Position numbers and translations under genes: made by a program
Shown here: one piece after another, positions 27,464 to 40,366 of the stretch
Layout: each line of letters starts with the position of its first letter
How positions within the stretch are numbered: position 1 is the stretch's first letter
Assembly: GCA_947561585.1 (NCBI GenBank)
Contig: CANNZV010001054.1
Coordinates: 140,474 to 204,473, forward strand
Length of the DNA: 64,000 bases
Reading direction: 5' to 3'
Origin: Caprella mutica
Taxonomy: Eukaryota; Arthropoda; Malacostraca; Amphipoda; Caprellidae
Notes under the pieces: generated by a model
Databases searched by the model: none
Told to the model about the DNA's origin: nothing
What the model saw: the letters and a program-made list of their open reading frames with translations, nothing else

Positions 27464-27596
27464 GTTTAACGTCAGGTTCGGAAACTAAGACCATATCGCT
27501 GATGTCAAAAGGAAATTAAATACAAGAGACTGGAAGTAACAGTCAGAAAGGAAAGTGGCTCCATGAACAAAGTCACTTACCACCGTAGGTAATAGT
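27464..27596 (+). repeat. Dispersed repeat, copy A
   Basis: Shares with 39807-39928 the segments ccatatcgctga, ggaaattaaatacaag and gtcagaaaggaaagtgg. It could be a short interspersed element; class not recognised. Confidence 0.75.
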
Positions 27597-28246
27597 AAAG
27601 TGTACAGCTAATAGTAAAGAGTACAGCTAATAGTAAAGTGTACAGCTAATAGTAAAGAGTACAGCTAATAGTAAAGTGTACAGCTAATAGTAAAGAGTAC
27701 AGCTAATAGTAAAGTGTACAGCTAATAGTAAAGAGTACAGCTAATAGTAAAGTGTACAGCTAATAGTAAAGAGTACAGCTAATAGTAAAGTGTACAGCTA
27801 ATAGTAAAGAGTACAGCTAATAGTAAAGTGTACAGCTAATAGTAAAGAGTACAGCTAATAGTAAAGTGTACAGCTAATAGTAAAGTGTACAGCTAATAGT
27901 AAAGTGTACAGCTAATAGTAAAGAGTACAGCTAATAGTAAAGTGTACAGCTAATAGTAAAGAGTACAGCTAATAGTAAAGTGTACAGCTAATAGTAAAGT
28001 GTACAGCTAATAGTAAAGTGTACAGCTAATAGTAAAGTGCACAGCTAATAGTAAAGAGTACAGCTGATAGTAAAGTGTACCGCTAATAGTAAAGTGTACA
28101 GCTAATAGTAAAGTGTACAGCTAATAGTAAAGTGTACAGCTAATAGTAAAGTGCACAGCTAATAGTAAAGAGTACAGCTGATAGTAAAGTGTACCGCTAA
28201 TAGTAAAGTGTACAGCTAATAGTAAAGAGTACAGCTAATAGTAAAG
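27591..28246 (+). repeat. 19-bp repeat, about 34 copies, alternating dimer
   Basis: The unit is agtaaagtgtacagctaat. In the first half agtgtac and agagtac alternate strictly (38-bp dimer). A six-unit block with agtgcac and accgct occurs twice, 114 bp apart. Confidence 0.96.
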
Positions 28247-28392
28247 ATATCAGCCAAGGTGATAGTTACTCAATTAATATTAAATAGGTAAGATTCACTA
28301 CGGTAGAAAAGCAATTAATTGACTTTTAATTAAGTAATTAAAATAATCAACAGGAGTTTGTATTTCCTAACAATTAATGACTTTTCAGTGCT

Positions 28393-28726
28393 AAAAAACA
28401 CGTACAAATAAACCTACAAAGAAAACACGTACAAGTACACCTACAAAGAAAACACGTACAAATAAACCTACAAAGAAAACACGTACAAGTACACCTACAA
28501 AGAAAACACGTACAAATAAACCTACAAAGAAAACACGTACAAGTACACCTACAAAGAAAACACGTACAAGTACACCTACAAAGAAAACACGTACAAGTAC
28601 ACCTACTAAGAAAACACGTACAAGTACACCTACAAAGAAAACACGTACAAGTACACCAACAAAGAAAACACGTACAAGTACACCAACAAAGAAAACACGT
28701 ACAAGTACACCTACTAAAAAGTAGTC
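28393..28726 (+). repeat. 27-bp repeat, 12 copies
   Basis: The unit includes aaaacacgtacaagtacacc and tacaaag. One frame reads KTRTSTPTK repeats to a TAG, but an in-frame TAA sits immediately upstream and there is no ATG, so it is not called coding. Confidence 0.95.
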
Positions 28727-29119
28727 AATTTCATGGAATAATGATTTACTAATATGAAAGCATTCACAAGGACTACTTTTTATTTTATGTTTAGTTAATA
28801 ATTATCATATAAATAACTTTAAAAAATATGTACCATTACATAAAAGAATATTAAAGTAAATTGCAGTTTGTATTTCATTATTATTTAGCAAGCATTAATG
28901 CTCTTTCAATGCAGATATGCACTTTTTCAGTGGTAATAAGCAGGTAACGCTATATAAGTTGCCATGGCAGCCTAATATTAATTAGCTCTTTAATATATCC
29001 CATTGTTCTACAGCTTTCTCTGTACCTTTAGTTGATGGAATGTTCCGCCTATTAGTTTTAATGCATGGCATCATTTTACTTCAATAAATAAATCTAGGTA
29101 TTGCACATGAGTTGATGTA

Positions 29120-29317
29120 GGGTATGTTACCAATTATCGGACTGTTCCACATCTCCGATCAGGGAAAAGAATTATTATCTAACTCGTTATTTTAATTGGT
29201 ATCCATGATGATTGGTATCATGGATACCAATTTAGATTAAAGTTAAATAATAATTATACATTTTCTGCTTATATGATCGAAGAAGTGGAACAGTCTTACA
29301 ATTCGTAACTTACCCCC
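29120..29317. mobile_element. Foldback element copy 12
   Basis: gggtatgttaccaattatcg and inverse ending aattcgtaacttacccc. The core holds ggtatccatgat/atcatggatacc. Confidence 0.78.
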
Positions 29318-29591
29318 CAGTAAAATAGTTTAATGCTCTTTTAAAGGCATTGGTTAAAGTCTTGAACCTCATTACCATTAGAAACTAGTCTACACGTGAT
29401 TGACCCTGACATAGCGCTTTACAGTACGCTAATGCTATGAATAATGACTAAGAAACGGCCACTGGATGCCTAACATTCCTCCTTGTCACTCCACAACGTG
29501 TCACGTGCAAAGTACGGGACAGACGTGTGGCATTTTTTGAAACAAGAACGTGTTTCGAGTCGCTATTGTGAAAATAACCGTGAGTTTATTT

Positions 29592-29724
29592 AATAGAGTA
29601 GGGTAAGTTCTTAATTATCGGTCAGTTCAACATTTTCGGACACGTAAAAAAAAATTTTTTTTTTTTTCTTACGTGTCCGAAAATGTAGTACTGACCGATA
29701 ATTAAGAACTTACCCTACTCTATT
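29592..29724. mobile_element. Foldback element copy 13, minimal hairpin
   Basis: A 133-bp near-perfect palindrome with almost no loop (an A/T run only). The symmetry reaches past the element end into the flanks (aatagagta / tactctatt). Confidence 0.85.
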
Positions 29725-29932
29725 TTTTTCGAAATCACTAACGTATATTACATATTTCTCGTGTGATATCTTCCCTCTTTTCTCACCTGTTGACTCTAAT
29801 GAGGTCAATCGCCAGCCCCATCACCTGTCAATCAGCAGATAAGCTACCAGGAAATAGCAAACCTACCAGACACAATAATGCTCATTTTATGGGATTAGAG
29901 CTCAGTGCTCACTCTGACAGACGTAACGCATC

Positions 29933-31576
29933 TTTGTTTTCACTGGGTAGTCATATGATTTGTTTTCAATGGGTAGTCATATGATTTGTTTTCACTGGGT
30001 AGTCATATGATTTGTTTTCAATGGGTAGTCATATGATTTGTTTTCACTGGGTAGTCATATGATTTGTTTTCAATGGGTAGTCATATGATTTGTTTTCACT
30101 GGGTAGTCATATGATTTGTTTTTACTGGGTAGTCATATGATTTGTTTTCACTGGGTAGTCATATGATTTGTTTTTACTGGGTAGTCATATGATTTGTTTT
30201 CACTGGGTAGTCATAGGATTTGTTTTCACTGAGTAGTCATATGATTTGTTTTCAATGGGTAGTCATATGATTTGTTTTCAATGGGTAGTCATAGGATTTG
30301 TTTTCAATGGGTAGTCATATGATTTGTTTTCACTGGGTAGTCATATGATTTGTTTTTACTGGGTAGTCATATGATTTGTTTTCACTGGGTAGTCATAGGA
30401 TTTGTTTTCACTGAGTAGTCATATGATTTGTTTTCAATGGGTAGTCATATGATTTGTTTTCAATGGGTAGTCATAGGATTTGTTTTCACTGGGTAGTAGT
30501 CATATGATTTGTTTTCACTGGGTAGTAGTCATATGATTTGTTTTCAATGGGTAGTAGTCATATGATTTGTTTTCAATGGGTAGTAGTCATATGATTTGTT
30601 TTCAATGGGTAGTCATATGATTTGTTTTCAATGGGTAGTCATATGATTTGTTTTCAATGGGTAGTCATATGATTTGTTTTCAATGGGTAGTCATATGATT
30701 TGTTTTCAATGGGCAGTCATATGATTTGTTTTCACTGGGTAGTCATATGATTTGTTTTCACTGGGTAGTCATATGATTTGTTTTCACTGGGTAGTCATAT
30801 GATTTGTTTTCACTGGGTAGTCATATGATTTGTTTTCACTGGGTAGTCATATGATTTGTTTTCACTGGGTAGTCATATGATTTGTTTTCACTGGGTAGTC
30901 ATATGATTTGTTTTCACTGGGTAGTCATAGGATTTGTTTTCACTGGGTAGTCATAGGATTTGTTTTCACTGGGTAGTCATATGATTTGTTTTCACTGGGT
31001 AGTCATAGGATTTGTTTTCAATGAGTAGTCATATGATTTGTTTTCAATGAGTAGTCATAGGATTTGTTTTCACTGGGTAGTCATATGATTTGTTTTCACT
31101 GGGTAGTCATATGATTTGTTTTCACTGGGTAGTCATATGATTTGTTTTCACTGGGTAGTCATATGATTTGTTTTCACTGGGTAGTCATATGATTTGTTTT
31201 CACTGGGTAGTCATAGGATTTGTTTTCACTGGGTAGTCATATGATTTGATTTCACTGGGTAGTCATAGGATTTGTTTTCACTGGGTAGTCATATGATTTG
31301 TTTTCAATGAGTAGTCATAGGATTTGTTTTCACTGGGTAGTCATATGATTTGTTTTCAATAGGTAGTCATATGATTTGTTTTCAATAGGTAGTCATATGA
31401 TTTGTTTTCAATAGGTAGTCATATGATTTGTTTTCAATGGGTAGTCATATGATTTGTTTTCAATAGGTAGTCATATGATTTGTTTTCAATGGGTAGTCAT
31501 ATGATTTGTTTTCAATGGGTAGTCATGATTTGTTTTCACTGGGTAGTCATATGATTTGTTTTCAATGGGTAGTCAC
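29933..31576 (+). repeat. 26-bp minisatellite, about 63 copies
   Basis: The unit includes gatttgttttcactgggtag and tcatat. Variants caatggg, cataggat and ctgagtag recur as groups (for example near 30210-30290 and 30400-30480). Some units carry an extra tag. Confidence 0.96.
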
Positions 31577-31904
31577 TAGTTTTCTCTTCAATTGGTATCT
31601 AATTTCATAGGTAATTTCGATGAGTAATCATTTTGAAGTGAAAATCAATGACTCTTAGAAAAAAAGAGACAGGTGAAAATTAAAGACATAAATTCCAAAA
31701 AATAAATTGTTGTAAAACAATAAAAAAATAACCCAATTAGAAATTAGCATTGGAGATAGTTTCACGTACACCGGTGCTAACTGACATCGGGTGTACTGTT
31801 TCGAGATGTGCAAAGAGACTGAAAGTGAAATCGGTTGGTTCACTTTTACTTTCAATAGAGACAGAATGAAAAGAAATGTTAAGGTTGCGACAGACAACGG
31901 TACC

Positions 31905-32196
31905 GTATGTGGAAGAGGAGCAACTGTATGTGGAAGAGGAGCAACTGTATTTGGGAGAGGAGCAACTGTATGTGGAAGAGGAGCAACTGTATGTGGAAGA
32001 GGAGTAACCGTATGTGGAAGAAGAGCAATTGTATGTGGAGGAGAGGAGCAATTGTATGTGGAAGAGGAGCAATTGTATGTGGAAGAGGAGCAACTGTATG
32101 TGGAAGAGAGGAGCAACTGTATGTGGAAGAGAGGAGCAACTGTATGTGGAAGAGAGGAGCAACTGTATGTGGAAGAGAGGAGCAACTGTATGTGGG
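31905..32196 (+). repeat. 21/23-bp minisatellite, left part
   Basis: Units gagcaactgtatgtggaaga plus g or gag, about 13 copies. It is the same unit and orientation as 32845-33664, beyond the TIR insert. Confidence 0.94.
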
Positions 32197-32206
32197 AGGG
32201 CTCTAT

Positions 32207-32835
32207 GACAACTGGTACCCGGACAACTCGTACCCGGACAACTGGTACCCGATTTTCATAATTTCGTGTTGAATGTACCTAATTATAATAACTGAATAAA
32301 ATACAAGTCCGATTTTCAAAATTTTGTTAAATGTATATTATAATAAAAATTGAAGGCATAATAAAAAAAACATTTTTTTTATTGCAATGAAACATACATA
32401 AACTGACAATTCAAATGAGGATAAAGTAGGAACTTTTATAGAGACTACAATATAGACTACATTACAAAATTCGTATGATCTCACTTCAAGAGTCTTCCAT
32501 TTCATGATATATATTTTCAAACATAATACGCGAAAAATATATTAGAGCCAACAGTGCTAATTTAATTGAATTAACCTCGTTTAATATACTTAAGTTAGCA
32601 AAGTTAAATATTAAGTAACCTAGCACAGCTAAAGATAAAATTAAAACTTTTATAGAGACTAAAATACAGATTACCTTACAAAATTCATATGATACAAGTC
32701 CGATTTTGAAAATCGGACTTGTATTTTATTCAGTTATTATAATTAGGTACATTTAACACGAAATTATAGAAATCGGGTACCAGTTGTCCGGGTACGAGTT
32801 GTCCGGGTACGAGTTGTCCTGTATACCAGTTGTAC
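32207..32835. mobile_element. TIR element inserted in a minisatellite
   Basis: The arms 32207-32322 and 32703-32835 are inverted copies (actggtacccg..., atttcgtgtt.aatgtacct, ataatactg-type stretch, caagtccgattttcaaaat). The outer arm part is made of 16-bp subrepeats (acccggacaactggt). The inner part has a direct repeat at 32433-32480 and 32647-32693. The same minisatellite continues in the same orientation on both sides, so the element interrupts it. There is no coding capacity. Confidence 0.7.
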
Positions 32836-32844
32836 GGGTACCAT

Positions 32845-33664
32845 GTGGAAGAGAGGAGCAACTGAATGTGTAAGAGAGGAGCAACTGTATGTGTAAGAGA
32901 GGAGCAACTGTATGTGGAAGAGAGGAGCAACTGTATGTGGAAGAGAGGAGCAACTGTATGTGGAAGAGGAGCAACTGTATGTAGAAGAGAGGAGCAACTG
33001 TATGTGGAAGAGGAGCAACTGTATGTGGAAGAGGAGCAACTGTATGTCGAAGAGGAGCAACTGTATGTCGAAGAGAAGCAACTGTATGTGGAAGAGAAGC
33101 AACTGTATGTGGAAGAGAGGAGCAACTGTATGTGGAAGAGAGGAGCAACTGTAAATGGAAGAGGAGCAACTGTATGTGGAAGAGAAGCAACTGTATGTGG
33201 AAGAGAGGAGCAACTGTATGTGGAAGAGGAGCAACTGTATGTGGAAGAGAGGAGCAACTGTATGTGGAAGAGGAGCAACTGTATGTGGAAGAGGAGCAAC
33301 TGTATGTGGAAGAGAGGAGCAACTGTATGTGGAAGAGAGGAGCAACTGTATGTGGAAGAGAGGAGCAACTGTATGTGGAAGAGAGGAGCAACTGTATGTG
33401 GAAGAGAGGAGCAACTGTATGTGGAAGAGAGAAGCAACTGTATGTGGAAGAGAGGAGCAACTGTATGTGGAAGAGAGGAGCAACTGTATGTGGAAGAGAG
33501 GAGCAACTGTATGTGGAAGAGAGGAGCAACTGTATGTGGAAGAGAGAAGCAATTGTATGTGGAAGAGAGGAGCAACTGTATGTGGAAGAGGAGCAACTGT
33601 ATGTGGAAGAGGAGCAACTGTATGTGGAAGAGGAGCAACTGTATGTGGAAGAGGAGCAACTGTA
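32845..33664 (+). repeat. 21/23-bp minisatellite, right part
   Basis: About 37 copies of gagcaactgtatgtggaaga plus g or gag. Mixed 21 and 23 bp lengths shift frames without creating stops. It passes directly into the 18-bp array at 33663. Confidence 0.95.
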
Positions 33665-35160
33665 CATCACAGTACATCACTCACATACAGTACATCACTC
33701 ACATACAGTACATCACTCACATACAGTACATCACTCACATACAGTACATCACTCACATACTGTACATCACTCACATACAGTACATCACTCACATACAGTA
33801 CATCACTCACATACTGTACATCACTCACATACTGTACATCACTCACATACAGTACATCACTCACATACAGTACATCACTCACATACAGTACATCACTCAC
33901 ATACTGTACATCACTCACATACAGTACATCACTCACATACTGTACATCACTCACATACTGTACATCACTCACATACAGTACATCACTCACATACAGTACA
34001 TCACTCACATACAGTACATCACTCACATACTGTACATCACTCACATACAGTACATCACTCACATACTGTACATCACTCACATACTGTACATCACTCACAT
34101 ACAGTACATCACTCACATACAGTACATCATTCACATACTGTACATCACTCACATACAGTACATCACTGTACATCACTCACATACTGTACATCACTCACAT
34201 ACTGTACATCACTCACATACTGTACATCACTCACATACAGTACATCACTCACATACAGTACATCACTCACATACAGTACATCACTCACATACTGTACATC
34301 ACTCACATACAGTACATCACTCACATACTGTACATCACTCACATACTGTACATCACTCACATACAGTACATCACTCACATACAGTACATCACTCACATAC
34401 TGTACATCACTCACATACAGTACATCACTCACATACTGTACATCACTCACATACTGTACATCACTCACATACAGTACATCACTCACATACTGTACATCAC
34501 TCACATACTGTACATCACTCACATACAGTACATCACTCACATACTGTACATCACTCACATACAGTACATCACTCACATACTGTACATCACTCACATACTG
34601 TACATCACTCACATACTGTACATCACTCACATACAGTACATCACTCACATACAGTACATCACTCACATACAGTACATCACTCACATACAGTACATCACTC
34701 ACATACAGTACATCACTCACATACTGTACATCACTCACATACAGTACATCACTCACATACAGTACATCACTCACATACAGTACATCACTCACATACAGTA
34801 CATCATTCACATACAGTACATCACTCACATACAGTACATCACTCACATACTGTACATCACTCACATACAGTACATCACTCACATACTGTACATCACTCAC
34901 ATACAGTACATCACTCATATACAGTACATCACTCACATACTGTACATCACTCACATACAGTACATCACTCACATACAGTACATCACTCACATACAGTACA
35001 TCACTGTACATCACTGTACATACAGTACATCACTCACATACAGTACATCACTCACATACAGTACATCACTGTACATCACTGTACATCACTCACATACAGT
35101 ACATCACTGTACATACAGTACATCACTCACATACAGTACATCACTGTACATACATTTACA
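33663..35160 (+). repeat. 18-bp minisatellite, about 83 copies
   Basis: The unit is catacagtacatcactca, with a two-state variant (catacag or catactg) and three shortened breaks with cactgtacatcactg. A 791-codon frame spanning both arrays is a repeat artefact. Confidence 0.97.
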
Positions 35161-35291
35161 GGGTCAGGGTTTTTGCGAAATGAAGTGATTCATTTCATGG
35201 AAAAGAATAACATAAAGATAAGTGAGCGTGAAATCAATTGAGAGTTGTTCTTTGGAAAACATATTGTCACTGTGAGTCTGAAGAAAGGCCA

Positions 35292-36690
35292 CTAGAAAAG
35301 AAATAACTAGTAAAGAAATAACTAGTAAGGAAATAACTAGTAAAGAAATAACTAGTAAAGAAATAACTAGTAAAGAAATAACTAGTAAAGAAATAACTAG
35401 TAAAGAAATAACTAGTAAAGAAATGCTACTAGTAAAGAAATACCACTACTCACTAGTAAAGAAATACCACTACTCACTAGTAAAGAAATGCCACTAGTAA
35501 AGAAATGCCACAAGTAAAGAAATGCAACTGGTAAAAAAATACAACTAGTAAAAAAACACAACTAGTAAAGAAATACAACTAGTAACAGTGTAAAGAAATA
35601 CCACTATTAAAGATGTACCACTAGGCACTAGTAAGGAAATACAACTAGTAACAGTGTAAAGAAATACCACTATTAAAGATGTACCACTAGGCACTAGTGA
35701 AGAAATACAACTAGTAAAGAAATACAACTAGTAACAGTGTAAAGAAATACCATTATTAAAGATGTACCACTAGGCACTAGTAAGGAAATACAACTAGTAA
35801 CAGTATAAAGATATACCACTATTAAAGATGTACCACTAGGCACTAGTGAAGAAATACAACTAGTAAAGAAATACAACTAGTAACAGTGTAAAGAAATACC
35901 ATTATTAAAGATGTACCACTAGGCACTAGTAAGGAAATACAACTAGTAACAGTATAAAGAAATACCACTAGTAAAGAAATACAACTAGTAAAGAAATACA
36001 ACTAGTAACAGTGTAAAAAAATACAACTAGTAACAGTGTAAAGAAATACCACTAGTAAAGATGTACCATTAGGCACTAGTAAAGAAATACAACTAGTAAC
36101 AGTTTAAAGAAATACCACTAGTAAAGAAATACCACTAGTAAAGAAATACCACTAGTAAAGAAATACCACTAGTAAAGAAATACCACTAGTAAAGAAATAC
36201 AACTAGTAAAGAAATACAACTAGTAAAGAAATACAACTAATAAAGAAATAAAACTAGTAAAGAAATAAAACTAGTAAAGAAATACAACTAGTAAAGAAAT
36301 ACAACTAGTAACAGTCTAAAGAAATACCACTAGTAAAGAAATACCACTAGTAAAGAAATACCACTAGTAAAGAAATGCCACTAGTAAAGAAATACAACTA
36401 GTAAAGAAATACAACTAGTAAAGAAATACAACTAGTAAAGAAATACAACTAGTAAAGAAATACCACTAGTAAAGAAATACAACTAGTAAAGAAATACAAC
36501 TAGTAAAGAAATACAACTAGTAAAGAAATACAACTAGTAAAGATGTACCACTAGTAAAGATGTACCACTAGTAAAGATGTACCACTAGTAAAGATGTACC
36601 ACTAGTAAAAATGTACCACTAGTAAAGAAATACAACTAGTAAAGATGTACCACTAGGCACTAGTAAAGATATACCATTAGTAATAGTGAT
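35292..36690 (+). repeat. 17-bp repeat, with a composite block
   Basis: The unit is aaagaaatacaactagt. Between 35580 and 36090 it is mixed with acagtgtaaagaaatacc, aagatgtaccactaggc and actagtaaggaaatac modules that repeat as a block. Confidence 0.94.
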
Positions 36691-36744
36691 ATTAATTTAT
36701 ATATTTATAAATCTTTATATTTCAAGAAAAAATTAAATAATATT

Positions 36745-36801
36745 ATTTTTTTCCTATATGATCGAGAACGTGAAGTCGTTCAATAACTCGTAACTCCCCT
36801 T
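36745..36801 (+). mobile_element. Foldback element copy 14, solo right arm
   Basis: Right-arm sequence tcctatatgatcgagaacgt followed by caataactcgtaactcccct. No left arm lies within 1 kb; a 17-bp array occupies that side. Confidence 0.55.
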
Positions 36802-37950
36802 ATACCAACATGAGTAGCTACAAACAGTGTTATACCATGCATGCTACTATCAGCGTGAAGCCTGTTCCATTGTTAAGGAATTGGCATCACTCACTCCCAG
36901 GACATCTCCTGCTAAGGATGTACAAGTGAGTCACAGACAATGGGGGTGTCCACTTAAATACCGGACACTGCTCTATTGTCGTGTGGGGATATTATAAAGG
37001 GACTACACCCTCAGAGTAATAATTAGAGGATAAACTGAGTAGTTATTTGGGAGTGTGAGAAATGATATATATGAAGGTTATAGAAAAAGAGAGACTGTAT
37101 AGTGTATCTACTCCCTACCAACTGTATCGGTAGATACCCAATACACATGTGCATTCCATCGTATTCCTACCAACTGAATCAGTGTATACCAAATACACAC
37201 GTGGATACCCCAAACACACGTGTATCCCATCGTATCCAATGCATCCTTATATCACTGCAAGGAAATAAGTGATTGCGGCAAGGACTAAAAATAGCCCCTG
37301 AATGCATATTATCGGTTGGCAACTGTACATGCATGAGTAGAGACACTAAGTTCGGTAATTACGCTAACCAACTAGCTGGTGGCCAGTAAAGTACAGAAAA
37401 TGAATTGGTTAGCGAATTAGCATGGGTGTAGGATGTTAAAGTTTATAGTATTAATACATGGGGTTTATATTTCAATGTTATAATAACAATTAATGTTTTT
37501 TGCATCATCAGGTTAATGTAAACCTCCTTCACAGTGAAAAATGAATAGGAAAAGAATAAATATCTATCTATATATTAATAAATTATAATATTTTTAAATT
37601 TTTTCCAATTAGTAGGAAAATTTTTCTGTTTATAGTTAACACTAAAGCTATAAGGGGTAAAATAATTACTTATATTTTGTATATAAACTATGTACATGTA
37701 AAAAAATGTACTATGTACATTTTATAAAAATGTAAAAAAGGCACACTATTACGACATGAGAAATAATTACAGCATGCCTCACCATTTAAAAAGTTTCAAT
37801 AGTATTAACATATTCTTTCTAAATTTATACGTTAAATTAATAAACGGATGGAAAATTGGAACCTAGGTATATAAAGTATCTATTAACCTTCCTACCAATC
37901 TCAAAATATTGAAATATTATTATCAAATTAAAATGCCCGACTATATACCA
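36802..37950. other. Unique sequence, no gene recognised
   Basis: Also nothing called in 28730-29118, 39170-39800, 41411-41950 and 42520-43930. Confidence 0.55.
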
Positions 37951-37956
37951 GTTGTA

Positions 37957-38116
37957 GAGTAAGTTACGAATTATCAGTCAGTACTACATCTTCGGACATA
38001 AGAAAAAACGAATATAAAAATTATTAGATAGCAATATGTAATAATAATAATTTTTATATTGCTATTTTCTTATATAACCGAAGATGTAGTACTGACCGAT
38101 AATTCGTAACTTACCC
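37957..38116. mobile_element. Foldback element copy 15
   Basis: gagtaagttacgaattatca with inverse ending aattcgtaacttaccc. The loop is gatagcaatatg. Confidence 0.82.
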
Positions 38117-38189
38117 TAGTAAATAACATAACAAAACGTTTGATTCTTAATATGGGTTTATTTGAAATATTATAAACGAATAATATTTA

Positions 38190-38468
38190 CCACATTCCCA
38201 TTCCAAGTCATTCCCACTCCATTCCCATTCCAAGTAATTCCCATTCCCACTCCATTTCCATTCCAAGTCATTCCCACTCCATTTACATTTCAAATCATTC
38301 ACACTACATTCCAATTCCAAGTCATTCCCACTCCATTCGCATTCCCACTCCATTTCCATTCCAAATCATTCCCACTCCATTTACATTCCCACTTCATTTA
38401 CATTCCAAATCATTTATTCCCACTTCATTCCCATTCCAAGTCATTCTCATTCCCACTCCATTCCAGGT
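38190..38468 (+). repeat. Irregular ttcc-rich repeat
   Basis: A degenerate series of cattcccactccatt and attccaagtcattccc, period about 12-31 bp. Confidence 0.85.
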
Positions 38469-38889
38469 AACAAGAGTACATGGTTTTTCGTTTCCTACAT
38501 CACAAAAAGGTGCTTGAAAGTGCTAAACACGAACGAGTAAGGCAATAAGTTATGAAATGATGTATAACTTCAGCTGTTCTTTGTTCCTGTGATAAGGTGA
38601 CACCATTGACATGTGAGTAAATCAATGAGTGCTTTTTAACTATCGAGTGGTTAGAGGAAGTAACTCTTTAACGACACAATCAGATAAAGTTTAACCATAG
38701 CTTAGTTTCATTGCCACGGAGCGTAAGGTTCAAAGTCCTATACTTTCTAGCTGCAATGTCGCCCTTAAGACTCATTCTCTGTTCTCACATTTCACGTTCA
38801 CTGGCAAGAAGTGAGTAAAACACAGGTAAATAATTAAAGAGACGCAAGGTGTGTACACCTGCATTGTTTAGAGGCTTTGGAAGGAATAA

Positions 38890-39167
38890 AGGTACGAATT
38901 AACGGTCGGTTTCACATCTTCGGTTAGATAGCAAAAAAATATTTAATATTTATTTTTATTGGTATCCGTGATACTTGCATGTATAATGGATACCAATTTA
39001 AAAAAACTATATAATAATAGTTATTTCAGTTGTGTTGGTTGGGTAAAAACAACCAACACGGGTTGGTTGTTTTTACTCAACCAATCCTACTGAAATAATT
39101 ATTATTATATCGTTTTTTATTATATATCCGAAGACGTGGAACTGGCCGATAATTCGTAACTTACCCT
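38890..39167. mobile_element. Foldback element copy 16 with internal palindrome
   Basis: Outer arms ggtacgaattaacggtcggt and inverse. Inside are the ggtatcc core and a second inverted pair (39010-39105) built on aaaaacaaccaac and gttggttgttttt. It is the longest unnested copy. Confidence 0.8.
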
Positions 39168-39806
39168 AGGTATGAATACAATCGAGAAAAACCTGTTAAT
39201 AGTCAATAATAGACACTATTGAATTTACAGTCACTTGAACCAGACACAACATTCGAAAATAAAACAATCTGATCTAAAGCCACACGACAAGAACACAAAA
39301 TTTTGCCGGTTAGAGAATAATTGCAAACAAGTAGAGATTATGCCACGCATGTTTAACTTAGGAAAAAAAAACATAAGCCATATAGAAAATATGAATATAT
39401 ATTGTTCTAAGTATTTAAAGGCAGAATATAATTATATTTACTATACAATTAGTTTTACCTTTTGTAGTGTTTAAGATGGCATATTAATATTTATGGTATA
39501 ACTATTTACTCTTACGCCACAACTAAAATGCTTACTATAATAGTAATAATTTACGCGTTTTGAAGAAGAACACAATAGGTATTTTAAAGACAGGGTAAAG
39601 CTTCCTGTACTTCATTCTTTTTATTTAACAAACTTAATGATTTATTAGGATAACGGAAGATTCTCTTTCCTGAAATTGTATGTAATGTTTATATTATATG
39701 AAGTATATAATAAATAGATCAAAATCATTAGAGAAGTAAATGTAAAGGTGGGCACACTTATTAAATACTAATTAGGGTATAATAATTTAATTTATTATTA
39801 GGGGGC

Positions 39807-39928
39807 TTTAACGTCTGCCGCAGAATCAAAGGCCATATCGCTGACGTTAAAAGAAAATTAAATACAAGGGACTAAAAGAAGCAGTCAGAAAGGAAAGTGG
39901 ATCCATGAACAAAGTCACCTACCACCCG
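39807..39928 (+). repeat. Dispersed repeat, copy B
   Basis: Matches copy A over about 120 bp with scattered differences; same orientation. A tandem expansion of its last 60 bp follows. Confidence 0.75.
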
Positions 39929-40050
39929 TCATAACATTGCTCATGGATGAAGAAAAGCTACTCCATGAACAAAGTCACCTACCACCAGTCATAACATTGC
40001 TCATGGATGCAGAAAAGCTACTCCGTGAAGAAAGTCACCTACCATCATTC
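39880..40050 (+). repeat. About 61-bp repeat, 2.5 copies
   Basis: The unit includes ccatgaacaaagtcacctac and tcataacattgctcatggat. It begins at the end of a dispersed repeat also seen at 27464-27596. Confidence 0.85.
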
Positions 40051-40366
40051 GGTGACAATGCTATTTTTAGATTATATATAAACATTCATTGTATAATCGG
40101 ATTTTGAATGTATTTTCACATGAGGAAGTGGCTCAGATATCTACGTGAGACTTTCACAAGATGAGACGCTAAGTTATGATTAGCGAGTAGTGAGACACGA
40201 GAGACATACAAACAAGATAGGAAAGCCTGCTATCATATCTAAATAGGAAGGTAGATATTATTCAATAGATATGAGATAAATCAAACTTTACTTCCTCTCT
40301 CAGTATGTCACGATCCACTGAGTCGGTACTTACAGATAAAACGAGAGCTGAACTATAGTGAAGGGA

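Noticed and set aside
32866..35241. 791-codon open frame and its overlapping long frames
   Set aside because: Made wholly of two tandem arrays with stop-free units; several frames are open at once.
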